Source of the DNA: an uncultured Cytophagaceae bacterium
GTDB taxonomy: Bacteria > Bacteroidota > Bacteroidia > Cytophagales > Spirosomataceae
DNA length: 36,117 bases
NCBI GenBank assembly: GCA_903907915.1
Contig: CAIVPV010000121.1
Span: forward strand, 1 to 36,117
Direction: 5' to 3'
The notes beneath the pieces are model-generated. The model saw only the letters and a list, made by a program, of their open reading frames with translations. It had not been told where the DNA came from and made no database searches. Shown piece by piece: positions 23,105-32,157 of the stretch (position 1 is its first letter; the number at the start of each line of letters is the position of its first letter). Made by a program: the position numbers and the translations under genes.

Positions 23105-25422
23105 TAGGGTAAGGCGGTTGCAGTGGAACTAATTAGCGTGGAATCCCCACCGATACCACCTACGCAGCTAAAGTCAAAAACGATGTTTTCGGGTTTGATA
23201 AAGGGCATTTTTTGATACCCATCTAAGGCGAGCGATCGATCAGCGTAGACTTTTTCCATGAATTTAGTAAAGGCAGGCATGGCCATTTTAGCACCTTGTC
23301 CTAAACTTATATTTCTAAAGTGAATACTTCGGTCATCGCCACCAACCCAAACTCCAGTGACTAGTTTTTGGGTAACTCCCATGAACCAACCATCAGAGAA
23401 ATTCGAGGTTGTACCCGTTTTTGCTCCTATTTCATTTCCAGCTGCGATGGAGCTTCGGTTTAGACCCTCGGCCGTTCCGCCGGGTTCACGTACAGCTCCT
23501 TGTAACATAAAGGTCATCAGGTAGGCGGTTTCTGGTTTCATTACCGCTTTAGCCGTAGGGGAGAATTCCCTTAATACCACGCCATTTTTATCCGTAATCT
23601 TAAGAATGATAATAGGATCGATTTTTTCACCTCCATTCGCAAAGGTGCTATAGGCAGAAACTTGTTCTAAGACCGAAACCTCTGAAGTACCTAGGCAAAG
23701 TGACGGACCTTCATAAAGTGGACTTGTAATTCCAGCTTTATGGGCAAAATCTGCAATTTTACTCGCACCCATTGCCTTCATTAATTTGGCCGATATGGTG
23801 TTAATCGAACGTCCCATCGCACGGCGAAGGGTCAAGTTTTCGTAGCTGTATTTGCCGTCAGAGTTTTGAGGAGTCCACGTATCATTCGTTAATCCATCCT
23901 CCGTACCAAAAGTCACGGGTTCATCCACATACTTATCGCAAGGCGTTGCTATTTCATTTTCAATGGCAGCACCATAGACGAATGGCTTGAAAGTAGAGCC
24001 GGGTTGGCGCTTACTTTGGGAAATATGATCATACTTAAAGTACTTATAATTAATTCCCCCTATCCAGGATTTTACGTGTCCGTTCGTCGGATCCATGGAC
24101 ATCATGCCAATATTTAGAATGCGTTTATAATAACGCATGGAATCCAATGGACTTAAGGTGGTGTCGATGTCCCCGTGATAAGAGAAAACAGTCATTTTAA
24201 TGGGACGTTTTAATTCTTCCCAAACACGCATTTCATCATTATTATAGGCCTCCATCAAATCTCGGTACCGTTGCGTGCGCTTCATCGCAGTAGAAATAAA
24301 GCCTTTTAACTCTTGCATCTTTTCATTTACCCAGGGATTGCGTCCTGCCCAATGCTGATTGAAAGCAATTTGTTCCGCCTTCATGTGCTCTTGTACCGCA
24401 TCTTGTGCATATTTTTGCATGCGGGAGTCGATCGTTGTATGAATGCGCAAGCCGCTCGTATATAGGTTTAACTGTTGATCCTCTGGGCGATCTTTATTAA
24501 TCTCTTGTAGGACGCCTAAAATTTCTTTACGAATAGATTCCCGTAAATAGGGGGCGGAACCCGTATTCTGATTCTCTACTTTATAATGTAGATTCAATGG
24601 ATCCGTTTTCATTTTTTCTGCATCCTCTTCCGTTACAAATTCGTATTTCGCTAATTGATCTAACACGGTATTTCGGCGAGCGAGAGTACGTTCTGGACGT
24701 AAGCGAGGGTCGTATAAAGACGGGTTTTGTAATAATCCGATCAGCGTTGCTGCTTCGGCATAGCTGACGGTTTGGACGTTTTTCTGGAAGTAAGTACGGC
24801 AAGCGACTTGAATGCCATAGGCATTATTCCCAAAACTCACTTCATTCAAATACATAGCAAGGATCTCTTGCTTTGTGTAACGACGTTCTAATTTGATGGC
24901 TAAAATCCATTCTTTCACTTTTGCAATCGCCGTCTTAAGTCCGCCCACTTTCATTAACAACCCCATGTAAATCGGATCATCTTCCCCATATTCTAGCGAG
25001 CGGGTATGAAATAAATTCTTTGCTAATTGCTGGGAGATAGTACTACCTCCTCCGGAGGTACCAAAAGTGAATAATACCCGCGCCATAGAACGCACATCAA
25101 TTCCCGAATGGTTGATGAAACGGGCATCCTCCGTCGCCATAAGCGTATTTACAATAACGGAAGGCAATTCTTCGAACTCTACTGGATTTCTATTCTCTCT
25201 GAAGTATTTGCCTATTTCTTCGCCATCTTCTGAAATTAAAAGGGACGCCTCTTGACTCTTCGGATTTTCTAGTTCCTGTAAACTAGGCATCCCACCAAAT
25301 AGCCAAAGAAAATTATAATTAACCGCCGTGATAAACAGAATGGCAAACAAGAATGTGCCACCAAAAATTTTATAGGCTAAACTAATTTTATTCAGCTTAT
25401 TTTCTTTGTTGAATTCTATCAT
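23104..25422 (-). CDS. Class A penicillin-binding protein 1A (glycosyltransferase-transpeptidase)
   Basis: A 772-residue bifunctional peptidoglycan synthase with one N-terminal membrane helix (about 15-40). The GT51 domain has the catalytic E98 (MATEDARFINHSG), GGSTISQQLAKNL and the ERRYTKQEILAMYLNEV motif. The transpeptidase domain has STFK (S476, K479), SIN (539-541) and KTGT (668). It polymerises and cross-links the wall in the periplasm. The start overlaps the PorW-like gene stop by 4 nt (ATGA) and the stop overlaps the cytochrome/FG-GAP gene by 1 nt, so the three genes appear translationally coupled. The C-terminus is short, with no added domain. Confidence 0.96.
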   Translation of the reverse strand: MIEFNKENKLNKISLAYKIFGGTFLFAILFITAVNYNFLWLFGGMPSLQELENPKSQEASLLISEDGEEIGKYFRENRNPVEFEELPSVIVNTLMATEDARFINHSGIDVRSMARVLFTFGTSGGGSTISQQLAKNLFHTRSLEYGEDDPIYMGLLMKVGGLKTAIAKVKEWILAIKLERRYTKQEILAMYLNEVSFGNNAYGIQVACRTYFQKNVQTVSYAEAATLIGLLQNPSLYDPRLRPERTLARRNTVLDQLAKYEFVTEEDAEKMKTDPLNLHYKVENQNTGSAPYLRESIRKEILGVLQEINKDRPEDQQLNLYTSGLRIHTTIDSRMQKYAQDAVQEHMKAEQIAFNQHWAGRNPWVNEKMQELKGFISTAMKRTQRYRDLMEAYNNDEMRVWEELKRPIKMTVFSYHGDIDTTLSPLDSMRYYKRILNIGMMSMDPTNGHVKSWIGGINYKYFKYDHISQSKRQPGSTFKPFVYGAAIENEIATPCDKYVDEPVTFGTEDGLTNDTWTPQNSDGKYSYENLTLRRAMGRSINTISAKLMKAMGASKIADFAHKAGITSPLYEGPSLCLGTSEVSVLEQVSAYSTFANGGEKIDPIIILKITDKNGVVLREFSPTAKAVMKPETAYLMTFMLQGAVREPGGTAEGLNRSSIAAGNEIGAKTGTTSNFSDGWFMGVTQKLVTGVWVGGDDRSIHFRNISLGQGAKMAMPAFTKFMEKVYADRSLALDGYQKMPFIKPENIVFDFSCVGGIGGDSTLISSTATALP

Positions 25423-27470
25423 TTGTTGATCAGCTTTAGCATTTCGGTGGCCTCTTTCAGTAGTGGACTAGTGGGAAAGGAAATTATAAACTCTTGTAAC
25501 AGATTTTTACATTCTTCTGTCTCCTGCATCCCCGCTTTAGAAAGCGCCAATAAAAATACAATTTTATCTTCCAATTTACTACCGGGATAATTTTGTTGTA
25601 TGAAAAGACAGGCCTCCATTGTGGACTTAAAATCCTTTGCTTCAAAACGCACAAATGCGTCCTCGTATTTTTTCTGTGCTTGTAATTCTTTGTTCTCGGA
25701 TAAAATCCCATTTTCTAATTTTAGAATCATAGTCTTGAAATAGGAACTGGGGTAGCGTTCGAATAAAGTAGAGCGGAAGCTGGATTTCTCCACTCCTTCA
25801 CTACTTAAGTAGCGGATATACAGCGCTTCTGCTTCAAAGGCCGTACTGGGATAATCCGTCAAAAGTCTTTTAAGCGTGGTATTAGCTAGCTCATTTTCCC
25901 CTAATTCTAAGCGGGCTAGCTTTCCTAATTTTAACAAGGATTCCTCCCTTGTTTTCGCTGCTTTTAATTTTGCAGCGGAACCCAAAGGGATAGATTTCAT
26001 CCAGTTTTCTTCTGACTGACCAATCATTTCCTTACTTGAGTCTTTTGTTTTTTCAGGGGCAATATTTGTCGTAGCGGCAAGACTAATGCTGGTATTTTTG
26101 TTTTTACGATTCCAAAAATCTTCTAATGTTCGATTTCCCCATCGATTAGAAAATTCAATCGCCCCCTGAATGCGGGCTTGTTCGTTATTGAAATAAAAGT
26201 TTTGTTGATCAGAACTAAATGTTCTCCTTGTGAAAATAGGTGCCACCGTTTTCGTGATAAGCGAAGCTTTTTTAACCGTGTCTTTTTGTTGTTTTAAAAA
26301 TATATCGTGCAAGGCGGCAGGACTTAGATTTGCTAAATGGAGTAGCGAGTCTTGCAAAGTAATTTGTTTAGATAGGGCAGTATACTTGCCCCAGGATAAT
26401 TTTAATTTTTGTGCTTTTGCAAAATCTGGATGACTCGATGAAAGGTAGGTGGCAGCGCTATCATAGTAACTTGCTGCTAGATCATAGTCTTTCATTTGTT
26501 TGGCAAAAAGACCTCCTAATTGAAAATAGAGTTCACCCTTGTTCGGGTTATTTTCGCCTCCTTTTTCCCAGTTTTCTTTGGCCTTTTTAAAGTCTTTCCG
26601 AGCATAATAATATTGCCCTATTTTCACGTAGATGAAAGATTTGTGGTCTTCATTTTTCGGATCTTTCAACATTTGATTCAAGGCCTCGATATTTCCTTCC
26701 AGCTGGTGGATGGCAAGGCTTGCTTGCAAGTTTAAATCGTAGCTTGGCTTATTGTTTATCACCGCTTTATAGCTCTCTAAAGCTAAATTAGACTGATTAT
26801 TATCGCTAAACAATTGCCCCATGATAAAGGAAATACGTGCCTTTTCGTCCCCTTTTTTTATAAATTTAGAGGCTTCCTGCAAAATGGCTACCGCTTTCAG
26901 TGGTTCATTCAGGAGCTGAAAGGAATAGGCTTTTAGTAGTAAAAATTGTTTTTTCTCGTTGGAATTCAAGGGATTCTCGCTCAGGAATTCTTCGATTTTC
27001 TCGGCTGAACTAAACTCAAGTTGATGTAAATAGATTTCATAAAGAGCTAGCAAAGCCTCCGGTCTAATTTCGAGGGAATTGACATATTTATAGGTTTCGA
27101 TGGCATTTTTCAGGTCGTTTTGGTATAAACGACCTTTACCTATCAGCAGGTAAGCATCAAGGATGAAATGGGAATTTTGGTGTCGATCAATGACTAAAGA
27201 CGCTTTACGAATTAATTCTTTGATGTCTTTTTCGTTGCCTTGTTTAAAGCTGGAGTCCCGGGGAATAATGATGGGCAAAATGGAGTTATAACTCTCTTTC
27301 CTTTCGGCAAAAGATTTTTTTTGTAATTCTTTATCTAACCTGGATGCCTGCCAAATGGCATTGTATTTCGCATTCACATTATGAAAGCTAACGGCCATAG
27401 GCTTGTTACTGTATTGAGAACAAGACCAGGTGCCGAGGGCCAGAAAAAGCAAGATGAAAATCCTGTGCAT
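25419..27470 (-). CDS. TPR lipoprotein resembling type IX secretion/gliding protein PorW/SprE
   Basis: A lipoprotein of 683 residues. I use the ATG at 27470 (MHRIFILLFLALGTWSC, lipid-modified C17). The track's upstream TTG overlaps a promoter box. The mature N-terminus AVSFHNVNAKYNAIWQASRLDKEL fits the pattern [Y/F]HNxxAxYNAY seen at the start of PorW/SprE proteins. The rest is a long array of helical repeats (ALLALYEIYLHQLEFSSAEKIEEFL, YVKIGQYYYARKDFKKAKENWEKG, ELYFQLGGLFAKQMKDYDLAASYY). PorW/SprE is a periplasm-facing outer-membrane lipoprotein of the type IX secretion system. The assignment rests on the N-terminal pattern, the TPR architecture and the lipid anchor; a generic TPR lipoprotein cannot be excluded. 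It is the first gene of the PBP1A operon. Confidence 0.72.
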   Translation of the reverse strand: MHRIFILLFLALGTWSCSQYSNKPMAVSFHNVNAKYNAIWQASRLDKELQKKSFAERKESYNSILPIIIPRDSSFKQGNEKDIKELIRKASLVIDRHQNSHFILDAYLLIGKGRLYQNDLKNAIETYKYVNSLEIRPEALLALYEIYLHQLEFSSAEKIEEFLSENPLNSNEKKQFLLLKAYSFQLLNEPLKAVAILQEASKFIKKGDEKARISFIMGQLFSDNNQSNLALESYKAVINNKPSYDLNLQASLAIHQLEGNIEALNQMLKDPKNEDHKSFIYVKIGQYYYARKDFKKAKENWEKGGENNPNKGELYFQLGGLFAKQMKDYDLAASYYDSAATYLSSSHPDFAKAQKLKLSWGKYTALSKQITLQDSLLHLANLSPAALHDIFLKQQKDTVKKASLITKTVAPIFTRRTFSSDQQNFYFNNEQARIQGAIEFSNRWGNRTLEDFWNRKNKNTSISLAATTNIAPEKTKDSSKEMIGQSEENWMKSIPLGSAAKLKAAKTREESLLKLGKLARLELGENELANTTLKRLLTDYPSTAFEAEALYIRYLSSEGVEKSSFRSTLFERYPSSYFKTMILKLENGILSENKELQAQKKYEDAFVRFEAKDFKSTMEACLFIQQNYPGSKLEDKIVFLLALSKAGMQETEECKNLLQEFIISFPTSPLLKEATEMLKLINK

Positions 27471-27491
27471 AAGGTTCAAAAGAACAATTTT

Positions 27492-27499
27492 CAAATTTA
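27492..27499 (-). promoter_or_regulatory. Candidate -7 box of the PorW-PBP1A operon
   Basis: TAAATTTG on the minus strand is an exact TAnnTTTG match, 21 nt before the ATG at 27470. It covers the TTG used as a start in the ORF track. No clear -33 element. Confidence 0.4.
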
Positions 27500-27538
27500 C
27501 GATTTATCTTCCCGAAAATTGGATAAATTTAGGTGAAT

Positions 27539-27724
27539 ATGAATTCATACCAAAAATTCTTAGGCGCTGCCTTTCAGATGCTCGTTACCATACTTGCCGG
27601 TGTTTTTGCGGGTCGCTATCTCGATAGCTATTTTAGTACCGAAAAACCGTGGTTTACCATTATTTTTTCGCTGGGATCGATCGCTCTTGCGCTTTTGGCA
27701 CTCATCAAAAGTCTTCCCAAATAG
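27539..27724 (+). CDS. AtpZ/AtpI-family small membrane protein
   Basis: A 61-residue protein with two membrane helices (FLGAAFQMLVTILAGVFAGRYLD and WFTIIFSLGSIALALLALIKSL). The GxxFQM...AGRYLDSYF...P.FTIIF pattern is that of AtpZ/AtpI proteins, which help assemble the c-ring or carry divalent cations beside F-type ATP synthase. The start is ATG 27539, with GTG 27533 as an alternative. It is divergent from the PorW-like gene and 53 nt upstream of mrdA, but about 6 kb from the atp genes of this window. Confidence 0.8.
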   Translation: MNSYQKFLGAAFQMLVTILAGVFAGRYLDSYFSTEKPWFTIIFSLGSIALALLALIKSLPK

Positions 27725-27750
27725 CTTTCGCAGAAGCGCAGATAATTCCG

Positions 27751-27758
27751 TATTTTTG
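27751..27758 (+). promoter_or_regulatory. Candidate -7 box in front of mrdA
   Basis: TATTTTTG matches TAnnTTTG exactly and ends 19 nt before the TTG start of mrdA, giving a short leader. TTTC at 27726-27729 is a poor -33 partner. It supports an internal promoter between atpZ and mrdA and the unusual TTG start. Confidence 0.45.
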
Positions 27759-27777
27759 TCATTAAAATATCAATCTA

Positions 27778-29637
27778 TTGTTTACTCAGCGGCGAAATCT
27801 GATTTTCTTGTTTTTCGGAATCATTGGGCTCTTGTTCATTGGGAAGTTGTTTTTCCTGCAAGTGGTCGATGACACGTATGAAAAAGCGGCCGATAATAAT
27901 GCGATTCGGAAGATTATTCAGATTCCTTTTCGAGGCGAAGTTTACGATCGATTTGGTAAATTAATTGTTTATAATACCCCCGTTTACGATTTGTATATGA
28001 TTCCGCGAAAAGCCGTGGTGAAGGATACAAATCATTTTTGTCAAGTGTTTCGGGTGACTAGAGAATATTTCATTAAGACAACTCAGCGGGCAAGGGCCTA
28101 TTCGCGGGTAAAACCAAGTTTATTTTTGAAGCATTTATCGAAAGAAGATTTTGCCAGTGTACAAGATGCTATGGTTGATTTTCCGGGTTTCTTTTTTGAG
28201 ACAAATGCCTTTCGCACCTATCAATCTCGTTCCTTTTCGAATGCCTTAGGTTACGTCGCAGAGATTAGTCCCACTGCCCTTGTTGATCAGAAGGACGATT
28301 ATTACCGCCAAGGGGATTATGTGGGTATTTCTGGAATTGAATCCTTTTATGAGGAAACTTTGCGAGGTCAGAGAGGGGTGAAATACCGCATGGTGAATAG
28401 CAATGGTGTGGAAAAGGGCGATTATAAAAATGGCTCTTTGAACATTAACCCCATATCCGGGAATAATCTATATACCTCTATTGACTTAGAAATTCAGGAA
28501 TATGCAGATAGCTTAATGCAGCATAAGGTAGGTAGTGTCGTGGCCATCGAACCTTCGACTGGAGAAATTTTAGCGATGGTTTCGGCACCGTCTTATGATG
28601 CGAGTCTTTTGACGGGTAATAATTTTTCGAATTACTACCAACAATTAGCCTTGGATCCGATGAAGCCACTGCTAAATCGACCGCCCTCTGCTTATTATCG
28701 CCCGGGTTCTACTTTCAAATTAGTGCAAGCCTTGGTAGGCCAACAACTTGGCTTTATCGGTCCAGGTACGGTCTATTCGCATGCTGGTGCTCCAGTTAAA
28801 TGCCACGTGCACGGACCCGTGGATTTGCGAGGAGCGATTCGCGTGTCTTGTAACCCTTATTTTTATCATGCTTTTCGAAAGATGATTTATGATAATACTT
28901 CCGGAGACACGTATGAGCGTTCGGCTACAGGATTACAACGTTGGGCTGATTTGGTCGCTAATTTTGGGTTTGGACGTAAGTTAGGGGTTGATTTAGGAAA
29001 CGAGAAGAAGGGGATTTTGCCAAACGTAGATTATTATAATGCCGTTTATAAAGGGGAGAAAAGTTGGAAATTTTCTAATATCTATTCGATAAGTATTGGC
29101 GAAGGGGAAATTGTCGTTAGCCCGCTAAAAATGGCAAATTTAGCAGCAATCATCGCTAACAGAGGTTGGTATATTCCGCCTCATGTAGTGAAAGGGGTGG
29201 GTTTAGCAAAAAGCATTGATCCTTTCTATAAAACTCCCGTAAAAGTGGGGGTAGAGGCTAAATATTTCAATGTCGTTATTGATGGAATGCAAGATGCTGT
29301 CGCAAATGGTACGGTGGGTCCAGACGGTAAAATTCCTGACATATTGATGGTGGGTAAAACGGGAACATCCCAAAATCAAAAGGGGAAGGATCACTCGATT
29401 TTTATCGCTTTTGCTCCAAGAGATAATCCGAAGATCGCGATTGCTGTGTTTGTGGAAAATGCGGGTTTCGGTGGTTCTGCTGCAGCTCCTATTGCTTCTT
29501 TAGTAGTTGAAAAATACTTAAAACGGAAAGTGGATCGCAAAGCGGTGGAGACCAAGTTTATGAATATGAATTATTTGCCAAATGCATACGGAGGTATTGT
29601 TCGAAAGAAGCTTGCCATTGATTCAACTAAAAAATGA
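27778..29637 (+). CDS. mrdA: Penicillin-binding protein 2 (MrdA), elongasome transpeptidase
   Basis: A 619-residue class B penicillin-binding protein. One membrane helix (about 8-28) is followed by a dimerisation/pedestal domain (RGEVYDRFGKLIVYN). The transpeptidase domain has STFK (S311, K314 in RPGSTFKLVQ), SCN (357-359) and KTGT (527). It cross-links side-wall peptidoglycan together with RodA, whose gene overlaps this stop by 4 nt. The start is TTG at 27778; there is no upstream ATG, and the chain from here has the normal length and N-terminus. mreC and mreD, which usually precede mrdA in Bacteroidota, are not in the window. Confidence 0.95.
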   Translation: MFTQRRNLIFLFFGIIGLLFIGKLFFLQVVDDTYEKAADNNAIRKIIQIPFRGEVYDRFGKLIVYNTPVYDLYMIPRKAVVKDTNHFCQVFRVTREYFIKTTQRARAYSRVKPSLFLKHLSKEDFASVQDAMVDFPGFFFETNAFRTYQSRSFSNALGYVAEISPTALVDQKDDYYRQGDYVGISGIESFYEETLRGQRGVKYRMVNSNGVEKGDYKNGSLNINPISGNNLYTSIDLEIQEYADSLMQHKVGSVVAIEPSTGEILAMVSAPSYDASLLTGNNFSNYYQQLALDPMKPLLNRPPSAYYRPGSTFKLVQALVGQQLGFIGPGTVYSHAGAPVKCHVHGPVDLRGAIRVSCNPYFYHAFRKMIYDNTSGDTYERSATGLQRWADLVANFGFGRKLGVDLGNEKKGILPNVDYYNAVYKGEKSWKFSNIYSISIGEGEIVVSPLKMANLAAIIANRGWYIPPHVVKGVGLAKSIDPFYKTPVKVGVEAKYFNVVIDGMQDAVANGTVGPDGKIPDILMVGKTGTSQNQKGKDHSIFIAFAPRDNPKIAIAVFVENAGFGGSAAAPIASLVVEKYLKRKVDRKAVETKFMNMNYLPNAYGGIVRKKLAIDSTKK

Positions 29638-30923
29638 CAGATTCGAATCACATACAAGGTCGCCTCGATTGGATCACCGTAGGATTCTATGTCTTTTTCA
29701 TCGGATTAGGCTGGTTGAATATCTATTCGGCGGTCTATAGTCCGGATGCGCCTCTGTCATTCTCAGATCCTGCTTTCTATGATTCGAATGCAGGCAAGCA
29801 ATTAATTTGGATAGGGACAAGTATTATATTAATTATCTGTGTATTGGTGATTGATTTTCGTTTTTTCGAATCCTTTGCTCTCTTTATTTACCTCGGATTA
29901 TTGCTTTTGCTAATCGCTGTGCCTTTTTTAGGGGTAACGATCAATGGATCACATTCTTGGTTTAAATTTGGAAGTGCCACCATTCAGCCTGCTGAATTTG
30001 CTAAAACAGCCACCGCCCTTTTACTAGCGAAATACCTGAATGATCCGTTGGTTAACTTGAGTAAATTTCCATTTCAATGGAAAGTAGCCTTGATTATATT
30101 GATTCCTATGCTTTTGATTATTGGTTCGAATGAGACGGGTTCTGCCTTGGTTTTTGCCTCCTTCATCATTCTATTGTACCGGGAGGGCTTGCCAGGCACC
30201 TATCCCGCTCTATTTATTGGGGGAATTGCACTTTTTGTATCGGCCTTGCTTGTGAAGGCCTGGGTGATCTTACTTGTGTTGGTGTTATTAGCAGGCCTTT
30301 TGGTGTTATTTATGCCGATTTATATGCAGAGGGACCCCAAGACCTATTTACGTCTTTCAGGAGCCATTGCTGGAATTATGACCTTGGCTTTATTAGTGGA
30401 CTGGGTAGTGAATAATGTCTTAAAAGAACACCAAAGAAACCGTATTCGCGTGTTAATTGATCCAGGATTTGATCCTCGAGGTCTAGGTTACCAGGTGACA
30501 CAATCGAAAATTGCGATTGGATCTGGGGGATTTTGGGGGAAGGGTTTTTTAGGAGGGACGCAAACAAAATTTGATTTCGTTCCGGAGCAAAGTACCGACA
30601 TGGTATTCTGTACCATTGGGGAAGAGCACGGCTTTATTGGTGTGATGTTAATGATTCTACTTTTCCTGGGTTTCCTTTGGCGATTAATGTATTTAGCGGA
30701 TTTGCAGCGCTCCCGTTTTGCACGAGCCTATGGGTATGGATTAGTAGGAATTCTATTTTTTCACTTTTTAGTTAATATAGGGATGACGATTGGCTTGATG
30801 CCCATTATGGGAATCCCATTGCCATTTTTCAGTTATGGTGGATCGTCTTTATGGTCTTTCACCATTTTGCTATTTATCTTTTTAAAACTAGACTCTCACC
30901 GGTCGGATATGCTTTCTCGCTAG
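29634..30923 (+). CDS. rodA: Rod-shape SEDS glycosyltransferase RodA
   Basis: A 429-residue multi-pass SEDS protein that polymerises lipid II for side-wall growth with PBP2. Signatures are KFGSATIQPAEFAKTATALLLAKYL in the middle, FVPEQSTDMVFCTIGEEHGFIG, and the closing MGIPLPFFSYGGSSLWS. It overlaps mrdA by 4 nt (ATGA) and is followed 1 nt later by the MFS gene. The length is somewhat above the usual 370-420 residues because of extra hydrophobic sequence near residues 170-235. Confidence 0.96.
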   Translation: MTDSNHIQGRLDWITVGFYVFFIGLGWLNIYSAVYSPDAPLSFSDPAFYDSNAGKQLIWIGTSIILIICVLVIDFRFFESFALFIYLGLLLLLIAVPFLGVTINGSHSWFKFGSATIQPAEFAKTATALLLAKYLNDPLVNLSKFPFQWKVALIILIPMLLIIGSNETGSALVFASFIILLYREGLPGTYPALFIGGIALFVSALLVKAWVILLVLVLLAGLLVLFMPIYMQRDPKTYLRLSGAIAGIMTLALLVDWVVNNVLKEHQRNRIRVLIDPGFDPRGLGYQVTQSKIAIGSGGFWGKGFLGGTQTKFDFVPEQSTDMVFCTIGEEHGFIGVMLMILLFLGFLWRLMYLADLQRSRFARAYGYGLVGILFFHFLVNIGMTIGLMPIMGIPLPFFSYGGSSLWSFTILLFIFLKLDSHRSDMLSR

Positions 30924-30924
30924 T

Positions 30925-32157
30925 ATGGAAAACGAAACAATTTCTACTAAGGCTAAAATGCTCATCGCTGTCGCCGCTCTCGGCTACTTCGTGGATGTGT
31001 ATGATTTAATTTTATTCTCGGTTGTGAGAAATCCTAGCTTGATAAGCCTAGGATTAAAAGGCAATGACTTATTGAATCAGGGTTTGAACTTGATGAATGT
31101 CCAAATGGGCGGAATGTTGATAGGCGGAATTTTGTGGGGAATTTATGGCGATAAAAAAGGCCGAAAATCGGTATTATTCGGGTCTATTTTATTGTATTCT
31201 GCCGCCAATGCGTTGAATGGATTAGTAACTGATTTGAATACCTACGCTATCTTGCGTTTTATTGCAGGAATAGGGCTTGCAGGTGAATTAGGAGCTGGGA
31301 TTACGCTGGTAAATGAAACTTTGCCGCCATCCAAGCGAGGCATCGGAACCTTAATTATTGCAGGTGTGGGCGCAGCTGGTGCTGTTTTTGCCCCCATCAT
31401 TGCGGGCTTAAGTACGGATCCCGAGTGGTGGAGATCTTGCTATTTTATAGGTGGAGGAATGGGATTAGCGCTCTTACTTTTGCGTTTAGGGACATTCGAA
31501 TCATCCATGTATACGGAAATGGATGATAAGGTTGAACGAGGAAATTTCTTTCAGTTATTTCAAAATCCAGCGACTTTTAAAAAATACCTGTATTGTATTT
31601 TGATGGGCTTGCCTATTTGGTATATCATTGGAATTTTGGTCTTTTCAGCACCTGAAATTTCGAAGCTGATAGGCATCGATGGAAAAATCAGTGGCGGGGA
31701 TGCGATTATGTTTTGCTATATAGGTCTTGCCACGGGGGACTTTGCGGCTGGCGCCCTAAGTCAATGGCTGAAGAGCCGCGGAAAAGCTGTTTTAACCTAT
31801 TTATTTATTGCGGTAGGGATTTGCGTGTATTATCTCTTTGGGATGTCTAATATTACTACCACGCATGCTTATGTGATGATTACCTTGCTAGGTTTCTTTG
31901 GAGGTTATTGGGCCGTATTTTTGACCTTTTCGTCAGAACAGTTTGGGACGAATGTTCGAATGACCGTTACGACGACGGTACCTAATTTTGTTCGTGGCGC
32001 ACTAATTCCTATTTCTTTGCTCTTTAAGTTTTTAATTCCATCCGTAGGCTTGATTCATTCTGCGGCCTATGTAGGAATTTTATGCTTTGCTTTGGCCATC
32101 TATTCCGTCTATCAACTGAAGGAAACGTTTGGTAAATCCTTAGACTATACCGAATAA
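30925..32157 (+). CDS. Major facilitator superfamily transporter
   Basis: A 410-residue inner-membrane carrier with about 12 hydrophobic segments. The MFS motif between helices 2 and 3 is clear (GIYGDKKGRKSVLFG). A sugar/metabolite-proton symporter-like stretch follows in helices 4-5 (RFIAGIGLAGELGAGITLVNETLPPSKRG), reminiscent of the metabolite:H+ symporter group. The N-terminus ALGYFVDVYDLILFSVV, with acidic residues in helix 1, fits the same group. It starts 1 nt after rodA and overlaps the next gene by 1 nt (TAATG). The substrate is unknown. The position suggests co-transcription with the wall genes and with the kinase-like gene. Confidence 0.9.
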   Translation: MENETISTKAKMLIAVAALGYFVDVYDLILFSVVRNPSLISLGLKGNDLLNQGLNLMNVQMGGMLIGGILWGIYGDKKGRKSVLFGSILLYSAANALNGLVTDLNTYAILRFIAGIGLAGELGAGITLVNETLPPSKRGIGTLIIAGVGAAGAVFAPIIAGLSTDPEWWRSCYFIGGGMGLALLLLRLGTFESSMYTEMDDKVERGNFFQLFQNPATFKKYLYCILMGLPIWYIIGILVFSAPEISKLIGIDGKISGGDAIMFCYIGLATGDFAAGALSQWLKSRGKAVLTYLFIAVGICVYYLFGMSNITTTHAYVMITLLGFFGGYWAVFLTFSSEQFGTNVRMTVTTTVPNFVRGALIPISLLFKFLIPSVGLIHSAAYVGILCFALAIYSVYQLKETFGKSLDYTE

